Shown here: piece after piece, positions 17,945 to 25,713 of the stretch
Layout: each line of letters begins with the position of its first letter
Position numbering within the stretch: the first letter of the stretch is position 1
DNA from: an uncultured Eubacteriales bacterium
Lineage (GTDB): Bacteria > Bacillota > Clostridia > Oscillospirales > CAG-272
Direction of reading: 5' to 3'
DNA: 64,000 nucleotides
NCBI GenBank assembly: GCA_958414825.1
Contig: CATYXQ010000004.1
Coordinates: 1-64,000, forward strand
Notes under the pieces: generated by a model
The model's input: the letters and a program-made list of their open reading frames with translations, nothing else
What the model was told of the DNA's origin: nothing
The model's database searches: none
Position numbers and translations under genes: made by a program

Positions 17945-17973
17945 TGAATTTTCATTTCAACGATTTACGGCGG

Positions 17974-18002
17974 TTGACATTTTTTGCGGCGCGGTTTATA
18001 AT
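17974..18002 (+). promoter_or_regulatory. rodA promoter
   Basis: Consensus TTGACA, 17 bases, TATAAT, about 75 bases before the GTG start, divergent from the hemolysin III promoter. Confidence 0.8.
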
Positions 18003-18085
18003 AAAAACGGCGCATTTACATGGTTTTAGTCGTGCAATGCGTAAAAAGCGGCGCGCATAGAATCTGCGTGCGGAAAGAGGCGCGT

Positions 18086-19213
18086 GTGAAAGTCTTTGCG
18101 GTTACCTGGTATGAAAAACTGCGAAAACTGGATTATATCATTATTTTTGCGGTGCTTTCGCTGACCGGTATGAGTCTTGTGACACTGGCCGGTGCGGCAA
18201 ACGATTTCGGCGTGAAATATTTTTACATACAGTTTGCCGCTGCGTTTCTGGGCTTTGTGACGATGGCGGTAATGTCTACGATAGATTATGAAGAGATTGC
18301 GGACAAGCTGTCTGTTGTCCTGTTCGCTTTCAGTATTTTTCTTTTGGTGCTGACCCTTTTGATCGGCACCGGCGACGGCAATAGAAGCTGGATCAGCTAT
18401 GATTGGATGCCGGTGAGCATCCAGCCGTCCGAATTTATCAAGGTTTTGTACATCATTACATTTTCCAAGCATCTGAGTCTGCTGAAAGGAAAGATCAATC
18501 ACCCGCTGTCTCTTTTGAAGCTCGGCATACATGCAGGGGCAATTATCGGATTGATTTTGATGCAGGGCGATTTGGGTTCTGCGCTTGTATATATGTTTTT
18601 GACTTTGGTTATGCTTTACTGCGCCGGACTCAGCTTGTGGTATTTTCTTGGAGCGGCCGTACTCTTTACCGCGCTTTCTCCTGTCCTATGGGGGCTTTTA
18701 AAAACCTATCAAAAAGAACGGATTATTGCCGGCTTTTGGCCGGAGAGCGACCCGACGGATAAAGGGTTTCAGGCATTGATGAGCAAAAACGCTATTGCGG
18801 CCGGCGGTTTTTTCGGTACGGGTTTTTCAGGCGGCACAGAGTACCAGAAAGTACCGTTTGCACACACCGATTTTATCTTTGCAATTACCAGTGAGAAATT
18901 CGGCTTTTTCGGAGCGCTGTTCGTAATTGCCATGCTTTGTGTGCTGGTCGTTCGGATTTTAATATTGGCTCGAAAAATGCAGGGGAGTTATGCTTGCTAT
19001 ATGTGTGTCGGCGCTGCCTCGATCATTATTGCGCAGTCGGTAGAAAATATCGGCATGTGCTTAGCCAAACTGCCGGTAGTGGGGATTACGCTTCCTTTTA
19101 TGAGCTATGGCGGCTCTTCCATGCTGGCTTCGTGGTGCCTGATCGGTTTGATTCAGAGCATCAGTGCGCATAGAGGAAAGTATTTTTTTGAGCGTCAGAT
19201 AAACGACGCCTGA
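18086..19213 (+). CDS. rodA: RodA/FtsW-family peptidoglycan glycosyltransferase (SEDS)
   Basis: 375 residues, about ten membrane helices. SEDS proteins polymerise lipid II glycan strands with a class B PBP partner. Visible motifs: GNRSWISY..SIQPSEFIK (extracellular loop and helix, shown in part), LILMQGDLGSALV (with the conserved Asp region), HTDFIFAITSEKFGF, and the C-terminal LPFMSYGGSSMLASW. It is RodA-like rather than FtsW-like in length and lone position; no mreBCD or PBP gene is next to it. GTG 18086 follows AAAGAGGCGCGT. It ends at a terminator. Confidence 0.9.
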   Translation: MKVFAVTWYEKLRKLDYIIIFAVLSLTGMSLVTLAGAANDFGVKYFYIQFAAAFLGFVTMAVMSTIDYEEIADKLSVVLFAFSIFLLVLTLLIGTGDGNRSWISYDWMPVSIQPSEFIKVLYIITFSKHLSLLKGKINHPLSLLKLGIHAGAIIGLILMQGDLGSALVYMFLTLVMLYCAGLSLWYFLGAAVLFTALSPVLWGLLKTYQKERIIAGFWPESDPTDKGFQALMSKNAIAAGGFFGTGFSGGTEYQKVPFAHTDFIFAITSEKFGFFGALFVIAMLCVLVVRILILARKMQGSYACYMCVGAASIIIAQSVENIGMCLAKLPVVGITLPFMSYGGSSMLASWCLIGLIQSISAHRGKYFFERQINDA

Positions 19214-19243
19214 GTTTATTGTTCGCCAGGACAGAAGATTTAT

Positions 19244-19282
19244 GAAAGAAAGCATCGCCGTTTGACGATGCTTTCTTTCTTT
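19244..19282 (+). terminator. rodA terminator
   Basis: GAAAGCATCG / CGATGCTTTC stem with a short loop and a T-rich tail. Confidence 0.85.
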
Positions 19283-19318
19283 TGCAGTCAAATTTTGTAA
19301 ACGGATATTGTGTATGAA

Positions 19319-19603
19319 TCAGAGACCGAGCACATCTGCAATAATGTCATCGATATGAAAAGCGCTGACATTGCCTTCATTGATTTCCTGCATAAAGTCT
19401 TGCAACATATTCAGGTTGTCAGAGATGTCCTCTACTGTTTTGATGATTTCACCTGAGCTTTCATCGGTAAACTGAAATCCGTAGACTGTGCGTTTGATAT
19501 TTTGTTCATCTGTGAGGACGGATTCGATAATTTTGCATTTTGTCATAATGTCCATTTTCCCAATGTCTTTCGCAGAATTTGAACAGGTACAATTTTTTAA
19601 CAT
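19319..19603 (-). CDS. DUF6514-like small protein
   Basis: Up to 94 residues. The pattern (YGFQFTDESSGEIIKTVEDIS..LNMLQDFMQEINEGNVSAFHIDDIIADVLG, in parts) is that of a small clostridial family with two or three strands, a helix, and a C-terminal 'H..DIIeDvL' signature. Function is unknown. A homologue with the same ending (LQDIIEDAL) is carried by the prophage at 25154-25381. The start is not certain: ATG 19603 sits only about 10 bases from the predicted transcription start; ATG 19555 or 19546 are options. Confidence 0.65.
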   Translation of the reverse strand: MLKNCTCSNSAKDIGKMDIMTKCKIIESVLTDEQNIKRTVYGFQFTDESSGEIIKTVEDISDNLNMLQDFMQEINEGNVSAFHIDDIIADVLGL

Positions 19604-19618
19604 TCACCTGACACTTGA

Positions 19619-19648
19619 ATTATACCTTGCAAACAGATGGTTTGTCAA
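19619..19648 (-). promoter_or_regulatory. Promoter of the DUF6514-like gene
   Basis: TTGACA, 18 bases, TATAAT on the minus strand. The implied 5' leader is very short. Confidence 0.7.
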
Positions 19649-19901
19649 CCACTTCCGTTCGGATATATTTACATAAATTTACATTAAATACCATATTTCG
19701 ACTGTAAAATATCAGATAAATCAAGATTTTCGGGAAAACCGTTCGGCTTTTGGTAAAATAAAAACTGAATTCAAAAAATACGACAAAAATATACAATAAA
19801 AACGAGCGCCGCTGAATAAAAAGCAGAACGGAATCAAAACAAAGAAGAACTTTATTTGAACTGAGAAATGCCGGTAATATTTTTAAATTTGCATTCAGAT
19901 A

Positions 19902-19930
19902 TTGAAAAAAATTCCAAACTATTATATAAT
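19902..19930 (+). promoter_or_regulatory. htpG promoter
   Basis: TTGAAA, 17 bases, TATAAT, 42 bases before the start. No CIRCE-type repeat is seen. The roughly 250 bases before it hold only AT-rich sequence. Confidence 0.7.
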
Positions 19931-19971
19931 ATTCGGCAGGATAATCTTACAAAGGATGAGGATGTGATAGT

Positions 19972-21828
19972 ATGGCAGAACAGGCAAAAAAAGAAAAAGG
20001 CGGCATTTCGGTAGAAACGCAGCATATTTTTCCGATCATTAAACGCTGGCTTTATTCGGACAAGGAGATTTTTCTTCGGGAAATTGTATCTAATGCTTCC
20101 GATGCGATCACAAAGCTCGACAGGCTGATTTCACTGGGCGAGGCAAAGGATATTGAATTTGACGGACGCATTGATGTTCGTGTCAGCAAAAAAGCGCATA
20201 CAATTACGGTTTCGGACAATGGCATCGGTATGGATGCGGAAGAGGTTAAAAAATATATCGGAAACATTGCGCTTTCCGGCGCGCTTGAATTTATTCAGAA
20301 ATACGAGGGTCAGAGCGAGGGAGCCGGCGACGGTATTATCGGTCATTTTGGCCTCGGCTTTTATTCGGCTTTCATGGTCAGCGACCGCGTGGAGGTAATC
20401 AGCCGCTCGTACAAAGGCGGAGACGGCGTACAGTGGATTTGCGATGAGTCCGGCGAATATGAAATGACGGTTCCGTATGATGCGGCTACACGTGGAACAA
20501 CCGTGATTATGCATATTAACGCCGAGGGCGAGGAGTATCTTGAAGCATATAAGCTCCGCTCTATTTTGGAAAAATACTGTGCGTTTATGCCGGTCGAGAT
20601 TTACTTTGAAGACGAGGATGCGGAATCTAAAGACGGGGAAGATGCGAATGAAAAAACGCCGTTGAATGATACGCATCCGCTTTGGCAGAAGAATCCTGCC
20701 GAATGTACCGATGAGGAATATAAGGCGTTTTATAAGAAAGTTTTCTCCGATTTCAACGAGCCTTTGTTTTGGTTGCATATCAAGGCCGATTATCCGCTGA
20801 ACTTTAAGGGGATTCTGTATTTTCCGAAACTCACGCATGAGTTTGCCAATATGGAGGGACAGGTAAAGCTCTATTATAATCAGGTATTTGTTGCGGACAA
20901 TATTAAAGAGGTGATTCCCGAATATCTGCTTATGCTGCGCGGGGTGCTCGACTGTCCTGAGCTTCCGCTGAATGTGTCCCGCAGTTATTTGCAAAACAGC
21001 GGTTACGTTTCCAAGATTTCAGCGCATATTGTGAAAAAAGTTGCCGATAAGCTGCTTGCGATGTTTAAAAACGATCGCGCGGCGTATGAGAAAATGTGGG
21101 ATTCCATTCGTACATTCTGCGAATATGCGTCGCTTTGCGACCGCAAGTTTTATGACCGCGCTAAAAATGCGCTGCTTCTGGACATTGTGCACGGCGGTTA
21201 TATGACTTTGCCGGAATATCTGGAGGCCGCTAAAACAACAAACGAGGGCGTCGTTTATTATACCTCGGACGAGCAGCAGCAGGCGCAGTATATCGCGATG
21301 TTTGAAGCAAAGGAAATAAAAGTCGTTAAATTTGACCGCATGATTGATACGCAGTATTTGCAGATGCTCGAAAGCATAGATGAAAAAGTGCATTTTCGGC
21401 GTGTGGATTCGGAACTTGCCGATGCGCTGCGCGGCGAGGGGGAGGCCGAGCATTCGGAGATGCTGGAAAAGCTGTTCCGCGAGGCTTCGGGCAATGAAAA
21501 ACTGACCGTGAAATGCGAACGTCTTTCTGATGCGGAAATCCCCGCGATGCTGAGTGTGAATGAGGAAAGCCGCAGAATGGAAGATATGATGAAGTTATAC
21601 GCTGCGGGCGGTATGGATATAAACAACGCTTATACGGCTGAAAGTACGCTGATTGTGAATATGTCCAACCGGCTGATTGAGCGTCTTGCGGCGGGAAAAT
21701 ATACAGACAGCGCGCTGATTGCCAAACAGATTTACAGTCTTGCGCTGCTCAGTCATCGGCGGCTTGGCGAGGAGGAAATGAAAGCGTTTTTGCAGTCCAG
21801 TTATGCGGTGCTTTCAACGCTCGGATAA
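19972..21828 (+). CDS. htpG: Chaperone protein HtpG (Hsp90)
   Basis: 618 residues, family length. The N-terminal GHKL ATPase has EIVSNASDAITKLD (catalytic Glu/Asn box), VSDNGIGMD (N/G1 box), GHFGLGFYSAFMV (G2 box) and RGTTVIMHI. The middle domain shows YSRSYLQNS-like VSRSYLQNSG with the catalytic-loop Arg, and the C-terminal dimer domain follows. It is an ATP-driven cytosolic chaperone for late folding and stress tolerance. The ATG follows GGATGAGGATGTGATAG. Its stop overlaps the next start (TAATG). Confidence 0.95.
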   Translation: MAEQAKKEKGGISVETQHIFPIIKRWLYSDKEIFLREIVSNASDAITKLDRLISLGEAKDIEFDGRIDVRVSKKAHTITVSDNGIGMDAEEVKKYIGNIALSGALEFIQKYEGQSEGAGDGIIGHFGLGFYSAFMVSDRVEVISRSYKGGDGVQWICDESGEYEMTVPYDAATRGTTVIMHINAEGEEYLEAYKLRSILEKYCAFMPVEIYFEDEDAESKDGEDANEKTPLNDTHPLWQKNPAECTDEEYKAFYKKVFSDFNEPLFWLHIKADYPLNFKGILYFPKLTHEFANMEGQVKLYYNQVFVADNIKEVIPEYLLMLRGVLDCPELPLNVSRSYLQNSGYVSKISAHIVKKVADKLLAMFKNDRAAYEKMWDSIRTFCEYASLCDRKFYDRAKNALLLDIVHGGYMTLPEYLEAAKTTNEGVVYYTSDEQQQAQYIAMFEAKEIKVVKFDRMIDTQYLQMLESIDEKVHFRRVDSELADALRGEGEAEHSEMLEKLFREASGNEKLTVKCERLSDAEIPAMLSVNEESRRMEDMMKLYAAGGMDINNAYTAESTLIVNMSNRLIERLAAGKYTDSALIAKQIYSLALLSHRRLGEEEMKAFLQSSYAVLSTLG

Positions 21829-22778
21829 TGGCCGGCGGCGAATTTTTAAAAAATGCACTGAATAATATAGAACGTTATTATAATCAGGAAGCCTCCGTAT
21901 GCGAGCGTGTCAGTGCGAATATCAGCGAAGCGGCGGAAATTACAGCCGCACGGATTGCGCGTATGCTGCGCGGGAAAAAATTTTTCTCCTTGGAGGATTT
22001 TCGTGAAGAACTTTCAGCAGCGCCGTTTGTAAACACAGTTGTTTCCGATCTTGTCATTGAAGAAAACCGCACGATTGCGGAAGCCAAGCTTTCCACGGAT
22101 GAGGGCGTTTATATGGCCGAATTTTGCAGCAAACTGACCTATGCGCTTCGTACTGCGGCTAAGTTCCGTCCGGCGCCCGCGCTGTTTTTGGATCGCAGTG
22201 GAGACGGAGAAAAAAACGGCGGTGTTTCCTTTGTTACCGGTGAATTGTTTTCCGATGTGTTTTCACTGTTTCAGAAGAAATTGCCGGATCTGAAAGCAAC
22301 GCCTGCTCGTTCGTTTGTCGATGTCTGCGAAGCGGTCGCGTCCGGTGAATCGGAATATTGCATTTTGCCGCTTGAAAACAGCCGCGATGGTATATTGCTC
22401 ACATTTCTGTCGATGATGGAGCGGTACGAACTCTTGATTGCGCGTGTCGCCGAAGTAAGTGGAGCAGAGGGCGCTTTAACCAGATACGCCTTGCTTTGTC
22501 AGGATTTTCGCAGTATTATAGACAGTACCGGGAATCAGTATGTCGCGATCCGTTTGTCCGGATTGGATGAAACGCTGCTGCCGAAATTGTTCGCCGCTGT
22601 ACCTGTGCTCGGCGTGCGACTGATTAAAACGGTATCTGTGCCGTTGCATTATACGGACGGATATGCGCATATTTGCACATTCGGGGGCGGGGAAGCGTCG
22701 TTGTTTTCGCTTTTGCTGTTTTTGAATCTGATTCGTGCGGATTATACGCTGAAAGGAATTTATGAATCGATAAGCTGA
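21828..22778 (+). CDS. Prephenate-dehydratase-like protein of unknown role
   Basis: 316 residues. The first 110 are helical and unrecognised. From about 125 the sequence looks like the periplasmic-binding-type fold of prephenate dehydratase, with YCILPLENSRDGILLTFLSMM matching the PDT 'PxENSxxG' motif, and an ACT-like C-terminal end (RLIKTVSVP..YAHICTF). The key dehydratase motif TRF is not evident (LTRYALLCQ may be its counterpart). Start and htpG stop overlap as TAATG, so it is translationally coupled to htpG. It might be a sensor or a divergent enzyme; I would not assign phenylalanine synthesis. Confidence 0.6.
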   Translation: MAGGEFLKNALNNIERYYNQEASVCERVSANISEAAEITAARIARMLRGKKFFSLEDFREELSAAPFVNTVVSDLVIEENRTIAEAKLSTDEGVYMAEFCSKLTYALRTAAKFRPAPALFLDRSGDGEKNGGVSFVTGELFSDVFSLFQKKLPDLKATPARSFVDVCEAVASGESEYCILPLENSRDGILLTFLSMMERYELLIARVAEVSGAEGALTRYALLCQDFRSIIDSTGNQYVAIRLSGLDETLLPKLFAAVPVLGVRLIKTVSVPLHYTDGYAHICTFGGGEASLFSLLLFLNLIRADYTLKGIYESIS

Positions 22779-22785
22779 GGATACT

Positions 22786-23034
22786 ATGGAAAAAGAGATT
22801 GTATATACGCCTCGCGGCGTGTGTTCGAGAAAGATACATGCTGTGATCGAAGACGGCGTTATCAAAGAAGTTCATTTTATCGGCGGATGCAGCGGGAATA
22901 CGCAGGGGATCAGCGCTTTGGTTCAGGGGATGCCGGTGGATGAAGCGATCCGGCGGCTGCGTGGAATCAATTGCGGCGGCAGAGGGACTTCCTGCCCGGA
23001 TCAGCTTGCGCGTGCTCTGGACAAAGAACGGTAA
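22786..23034 (+). CDS. TSCPD-domain protein (TIGR03905 type)
   Basis: 82 residues with the family name motif TSCPDQLA near the C-terminus, GVCSRKIH near the N-terminus and GGCSGNTQGI in the middle, giving three conserved Cys. The same domain occurs at the end of class II (B12-dependent) ribonucleotide reductases; stand-alone copies are of unknown function and may bind metal. It follows the previous gene by 7 bases, so likely the same operon. Confidence 0.85.
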   Translation: MEKEIVYTPRGVCSRKIHAVIEDGVIKEVHFIGGCSGNTQGISALVQGMPVDEAIRRLRGINCGGRGTSCPDQLARALDKER

Positions 23035-23061
23035 TTTTTTATAGGGGAGAAAACGAATACT

Positions 23062-24795
23062 ATGGCAGAAAAGTATATGGATTCGTATAGACAATGGCTG
23101 GAAAGCTCGGTTTTGGATGAAGAAAGCCGCCGGGAACTGCTTGCATTGCGGGATGATCCTTCCGAGATCGAGATGCGCTTTTTGGGATATCTTGAGTTTG
23201 GAACCGGCGGTTTGCGTGGAACGATGGGAGCCGGCACCAACAAAATGAATGTTTATACCGTGGCGCATGCGACTCAGGGCATGGCGAAGATGATTTTGCT
23301 TGAGGGAAAAGACGCTGCGGCGCGCGGCGTGGTTATCGCATATGACAGCCGCAATCATTCCGAGCGGTTTGCGCGCACTGCGGCGGAGGTGCTTTCGGCA
23401 AATGGGATACGGACGTATATTTTTGACGGTGTGCGTCCGACGCCCGAACTTTCCTTTGCAATCCGTGAACTCGGATGTATTGCCGGAATCAATATCACTG
23501 CATCGCACAATCCCAAGGAGTATAACGGATATAAAGCTTATTGGGAGGACGGCGCGCAGCTGCCGCCGGAACATGCTGATGTGATTTCTGCCAAGACCCG
23601 GGAACTTGATATTTTCAAAGATGTGAGGCGTGCGGATTTTGATAAGGCTGTGTCTGCCGGGGATATACAAATCATCGGCGCCGAGATCGATGCGAAATAT
23701 CTTGAAAACGTATTGGCGCAAAGAGTAAACAAAGAGGCGATTCCGGTCGTGGCCGAGACGCTCCGTGTCGTATATACGCCTTTGCACGGCGCTGGGTATC
23801 GCCTGGTGCCAGAAGCGCTTCGCCGGAGCGGACTCAAATATCTGTATACGGTCGATGAGCAAATGGTGTTGGACGGCAATTTCCCGACTGTGAAAAAGCC
23901 GAATCCGGAACTGCCGGATGCGTTTACGCTTGGTATTCGTCTGGCGGACGCGGTGCAAAGCGATCTGATTGTCGCCACCGACCCGGACAGCGACCGTATG
24001 GGAGTGATGACCCGCGCGGCAGACGGTAAATTCGCCGCCATTACGGGCAATCAGATGGCTGCGCTGTTGTTGGATTATATTTTCACAGCACTGCGCGAGG
24101 GGGATGGAATTCCCGCTGACGGTTATGCTGTCAAAACCATTGTATCTACCGAACTTGCCACCGCGATTTGCCGTGCAAACGGCGTAAAGCTGTATAATGT
24201 GCTGACTGGCTTCAAATTTATCGGTGAGGTGATTAAAAATCACGAAGCCAAGGGGAAAGGCACGTTTTTGTTTGGTTTTGAGGAGAGTTACGGCTATCTC
24301 AAAGGGACGTATGCGCGTGATAAGGATGCGGTTTGTGCCGCTATGCTTGCCGTGGAAATGGCGGCTTACTATAAAGCGAAAAATATGACGCTGTATGATG
24401 CGTTGCAGAGTATTTATGCGCGTTACGGCTACTATGGCGAGAAGTCCATGGATGTTTACATGGAGGGGCTTGACGGTATTGCGCGCCGCACCGCTACAAT
24501 GCAGGCGCTTCGCCAGACTCCGCCGCTGGAAATCGGCGGTTTCGCGGTTGCGTTTATCGGCGACTATCAAGCGGAGACGATCACTTATCTTTCCGACGGC
24601 CGCAGTGAACCGACGGGACTCCCGAAATCGGATGTGCTGTATTACGGTCTGGAAAACGGTGATGTTGTCGTTATTCGTCCGTCCGGTACAGAGCCGAAAA
24701 TTAAGATTTATTATCTTGCCGGTGCAGCGGATGCAAAAACGCTTGATGAAAAGCTGCGCGCCTATGTCGCGCAGACCGACCGGCTTGTAAAATAA
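23062..24795 (+). CDS. pgcA: Phospho-sugar mutase (phosphoglucomutase/phosphomannomutase)
   Basis: 577 residues, length of the Firmicutes alpha-phosphoglucomutase (PgcA) group. Catalytic phosphoserine loop TASHNPKEYNGYK, metal loop ATDPDSDRMG, sugar-specificity loop GFEESYGYL and phosphate-binding loop RPSGTEPKIK are all present in order. It interconverts hexose 1- and 6-phosphates for wall, capsule or glycogen precursors. The ATG follows AGGGGAGAAAACGAATACT. Last host gene before the prophage; originally convergent with ssrA. Confidence 0.92.
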   Translation: MAEKYMDSYRQWLESSVLDEESRRELLALRDDPSEIEMRFLGYLEFGTGGLRGTMGAGTNKMNVYTVAHATQGMAKMILLEGKDAAARGVVIAYDSRNHSERFARTAAEVLSANGIRTYIFDGVRPTPELSFAIRELGCIAGINITASHNPKEYNGYKAYWEDGAQLPPEHADVISAKTRELDIFKDVRRADFDKAVSAGDIQIIGAEIDAKYLENVLAQRVNKEAIPVVAETLRVVYTPLHGAGYRLVPEALRRSGLKYLYTVDEQMVLDGNFPTVKKPNPELPDAFTLGIRLADAVQSDLIVATDPDSDRMGVMTRAADGKFAAITGNQMAALLLDYIFTALREGDGIPADGYAVKTIVSTELATAICRANGVKLYNVLTGFKFIGEVIKNHEAKGKGTFLFGFEESYGYLKGTYARDKDAVCAAMLAVEMAAYYKAKNMTLYDALQSIYARYGYYGEKSMDVYMEGLDGIARRTATMQALRQTPPLEIGGFAVAFIGDYQAETITYLSDGRSEPTGLPKSDVLYYGLENGDVVVIRPSGTEPKIKIYYLAGAADAKTLDEKLRAYVAQTDRLVK

Positions 24796-24814
24796 GCTGT
24801 CATAAACAAAAAAC

Positions 24815-24857
24815 AACCCGGCAAAGCACGATAGGATACGGCTTTGCCGGGTTTTAC
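24815..24857 (+). terminator. Terminator of the mutase gene
   Basis: AACCCGGCAAAGC / GGCTTTGCCGGGTT stem with TTTT, 20 bases after the stop. Confidence 0.88.
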
Positions 24858-24861
24858 AATA

Positions 24862-24884
24862 AAAAGCCCGGTAATCGGGCTTTT
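24862..24884 (-). terminator. Probable original ssrA terminator, now cut off at attL
   Basis: AAAAGCCCG / CGGGCTTTT stem with TAAT-type loop, bidirectional. In the unlysogenised chromosome it would lie about 30 bases after the ssrA 3' end on the minus strand. The prophage now separates it from ssrA by 36 kb. Confidence 0.7.
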
Positions 24885-24914
24885 CGCGGAACATATCTTT
24901 TTTATGTTCCTATT

Positions 24915-24934
24915 ATGGTGGAGGCGGGGAGAAT
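24915..24934. repeat. attL core
   Basis: ATGGTGGAGGCGGGGAGAAT, identical to the 3' end of ssrA including the CCA (as TGG), and repeated at 61320-61339. The bases outside differ on both sides (T/A before, T/C after). Confidence 0.92.
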
Positions 24935-24982
24935 TTCTGCATCCATTTTTTAATTTTTGCCTTTCCCGCTTTAAATCTTCGC

Positions 24983-25069
24983 AAAGTGTTGATTTACTAT
25001 GATTTTTAGAGCTTTTAGCATTTTGACGTTTAACCGCAAAATTCAAATTTTTCCAAAAAGTGTGGATTT
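24983..25069 (+). repeat. Candidate integrase arm-type sites near attL
   Basis: AAAGTGTTGATTT (from 24983) and AAAGTGTGGATTT (from 25057) match each other at 12 of 13 positions, and AAAGCGTGGATTA near attR (61257). Direct repeats in this position are typical of tyrosine-integrase arm sites. Confidence 0.45.
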
Positions 25070-25086
25070 CGTGTGGTTTTTTTGGC

Positions 25087-25157
25087 AAGGAGGTGATGCC
25101 ATGTAGAGCATGACGGAGTGCAGGACATCGTGTATACACAACGAGGAGGAAAAATGA
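25087..25157 (+). other. Leader with nested micro-ORFs coupled to the DUF6514 gene
   Basis: AAGGAGGTGAT is an 11-base match to the 16S anti-Shine-Dalgarno. It leads to ATG-TAG (25101-25106). ATG 25096 gives MPCRA and stops at 25113, overlapping ATG 25110, which gives MTECRTSCIHNEEEK and stops at 25157, overlapping the DUF6514 start (ATGA both times). Confidence 0.4.
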
Positions 25158-25381
25158 AAATCATTTACAAAGTTCACGCAAAAACCGTCAGAGACGAAAA
25201 AGGAAAATCTCATACAGTGTTTGGAATTGATGCGGTTTCGGAAGATGGAATCGTTCAAGCCTCTATAGCCGACGCATTTGACAGCTATGAGGAAGCCGAA
25301 AAACTTGCAAGGAAATGCAATGAGCTTGAGCTTTCACCCATGCATTTGCAGGATATAATTGAAGATGCTTTAGTTCCGTAG
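25154..25381 (+). CDS. Prophage DUF6514-like small protein
   Basis: 75 residues (KIIYKVHAKTV.., YEEAEKLARKCNELELSP, MHLQDIIEDALVP). It shares the fold pattern and C-terminal H-x-x-DIIEDxL signature with the host protein at 19319-19603. ATG follows GAGGAGGAAAA. It is the leftmost prophage gene, on the plus strand and apart from the lysis operon, with its own terminator. This position next to att is typical of accessory genes expressed in the lysogen. Function unknown. Confidence 0.7.
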   Translation: MKIIYKVHAKTVRDEKGKSHTVFGIDAVSEDGIVQASIADAFDSYEEAEKLARKCNELELSPMHLQDIIEDALVP

Positions 25382-25387
25382 AGCAGG

Positions 25388-25412
25388 GGAGGCGCTTTTG
25401 CGCCTCCTTTTT
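25388..25412 (+). terminator. Terminator of the prophage DUF6514 gene
   Basis: GGAGGCGC / GCGCCTCC with TTTT loop and a T5 tract. Confidence 0.88.
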
Positions 25413-25436
25413 CGTTGTCGAGTTGCGCGCTTATAA

Positions 25437-25479
25437 AGAAAAAAGCCGGAGCAGCGTATGCGCTGTTCCGGCCTTTTTC
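25437..25479 (-). terminator. Terminator of the late operon
   Basis: GCCGGAACAGCGC / GCGCTGCTCCGGC-type stem, then TTTTTTC on the minus strand, just after the holin gene. Confidence 0.85.
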
Positions 25480-25489
25480 TACACTTTTC

Positions 25490-25696
25490 TTACTCTCGCG
25501 CGTCCACTTCAGGCAGACCGGCTATGCTGGTGAGGAGGGATAAAATGCCGGCGAGTGCGGAAGCGCTCGCAACCATAGCCCAGTTGACGTCGCCAAGCAC
25601 CGCCGCCGTGCCGACTGTCGCCGCCGCCGTCTGCGCGACCGTCTTGACCGCGCGGACTGCCGCCGCCTTCAGCCATGCTTTAAAATTGTGTTTCAT
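25490..25696 (-). CDS. Holin (r1t-like)
   Basis: 68 residues. N-terminal basic part (KHNFKAWLKAAAVRAVKTV), then two Ala-rich membrane segments (TAAATVGTAAVLG and WAMVASASALAGILSLLTSIAGLP), with an acidic end (PEVDARE). This is the layout of the phage r1t holin family, which forms lesions in the membrane so that the endolysin can reach the wall. AAAGGAGATTTAGACA precedes the ATG. Last gene of the late operon. Confidence 0.85.
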   Translation of the reverse strand: MKHNFKAWLKAAAVRAVKTVAQTAAATVGTAAVLGDVNWAMVASASALAGILSLLTSIAGLPEVDARE

Positions 25697-25713
25697 TGTC
25701 TAAATCTCCTTTC

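Noticed and set aside
20131..20994. 287-codon minus-strand open frame opposite htpG
   Set aside because: Lies wholly inside htpG, no ribosome site, no recognisable domain.
22624..24894. 756-codon minus-strand open frame opposite the phospho-sugar mutase and neighbouring genes
   Set aside because: Basic low-complexity shadow reading; the plus-strand genes have clear families and ribosome sites.
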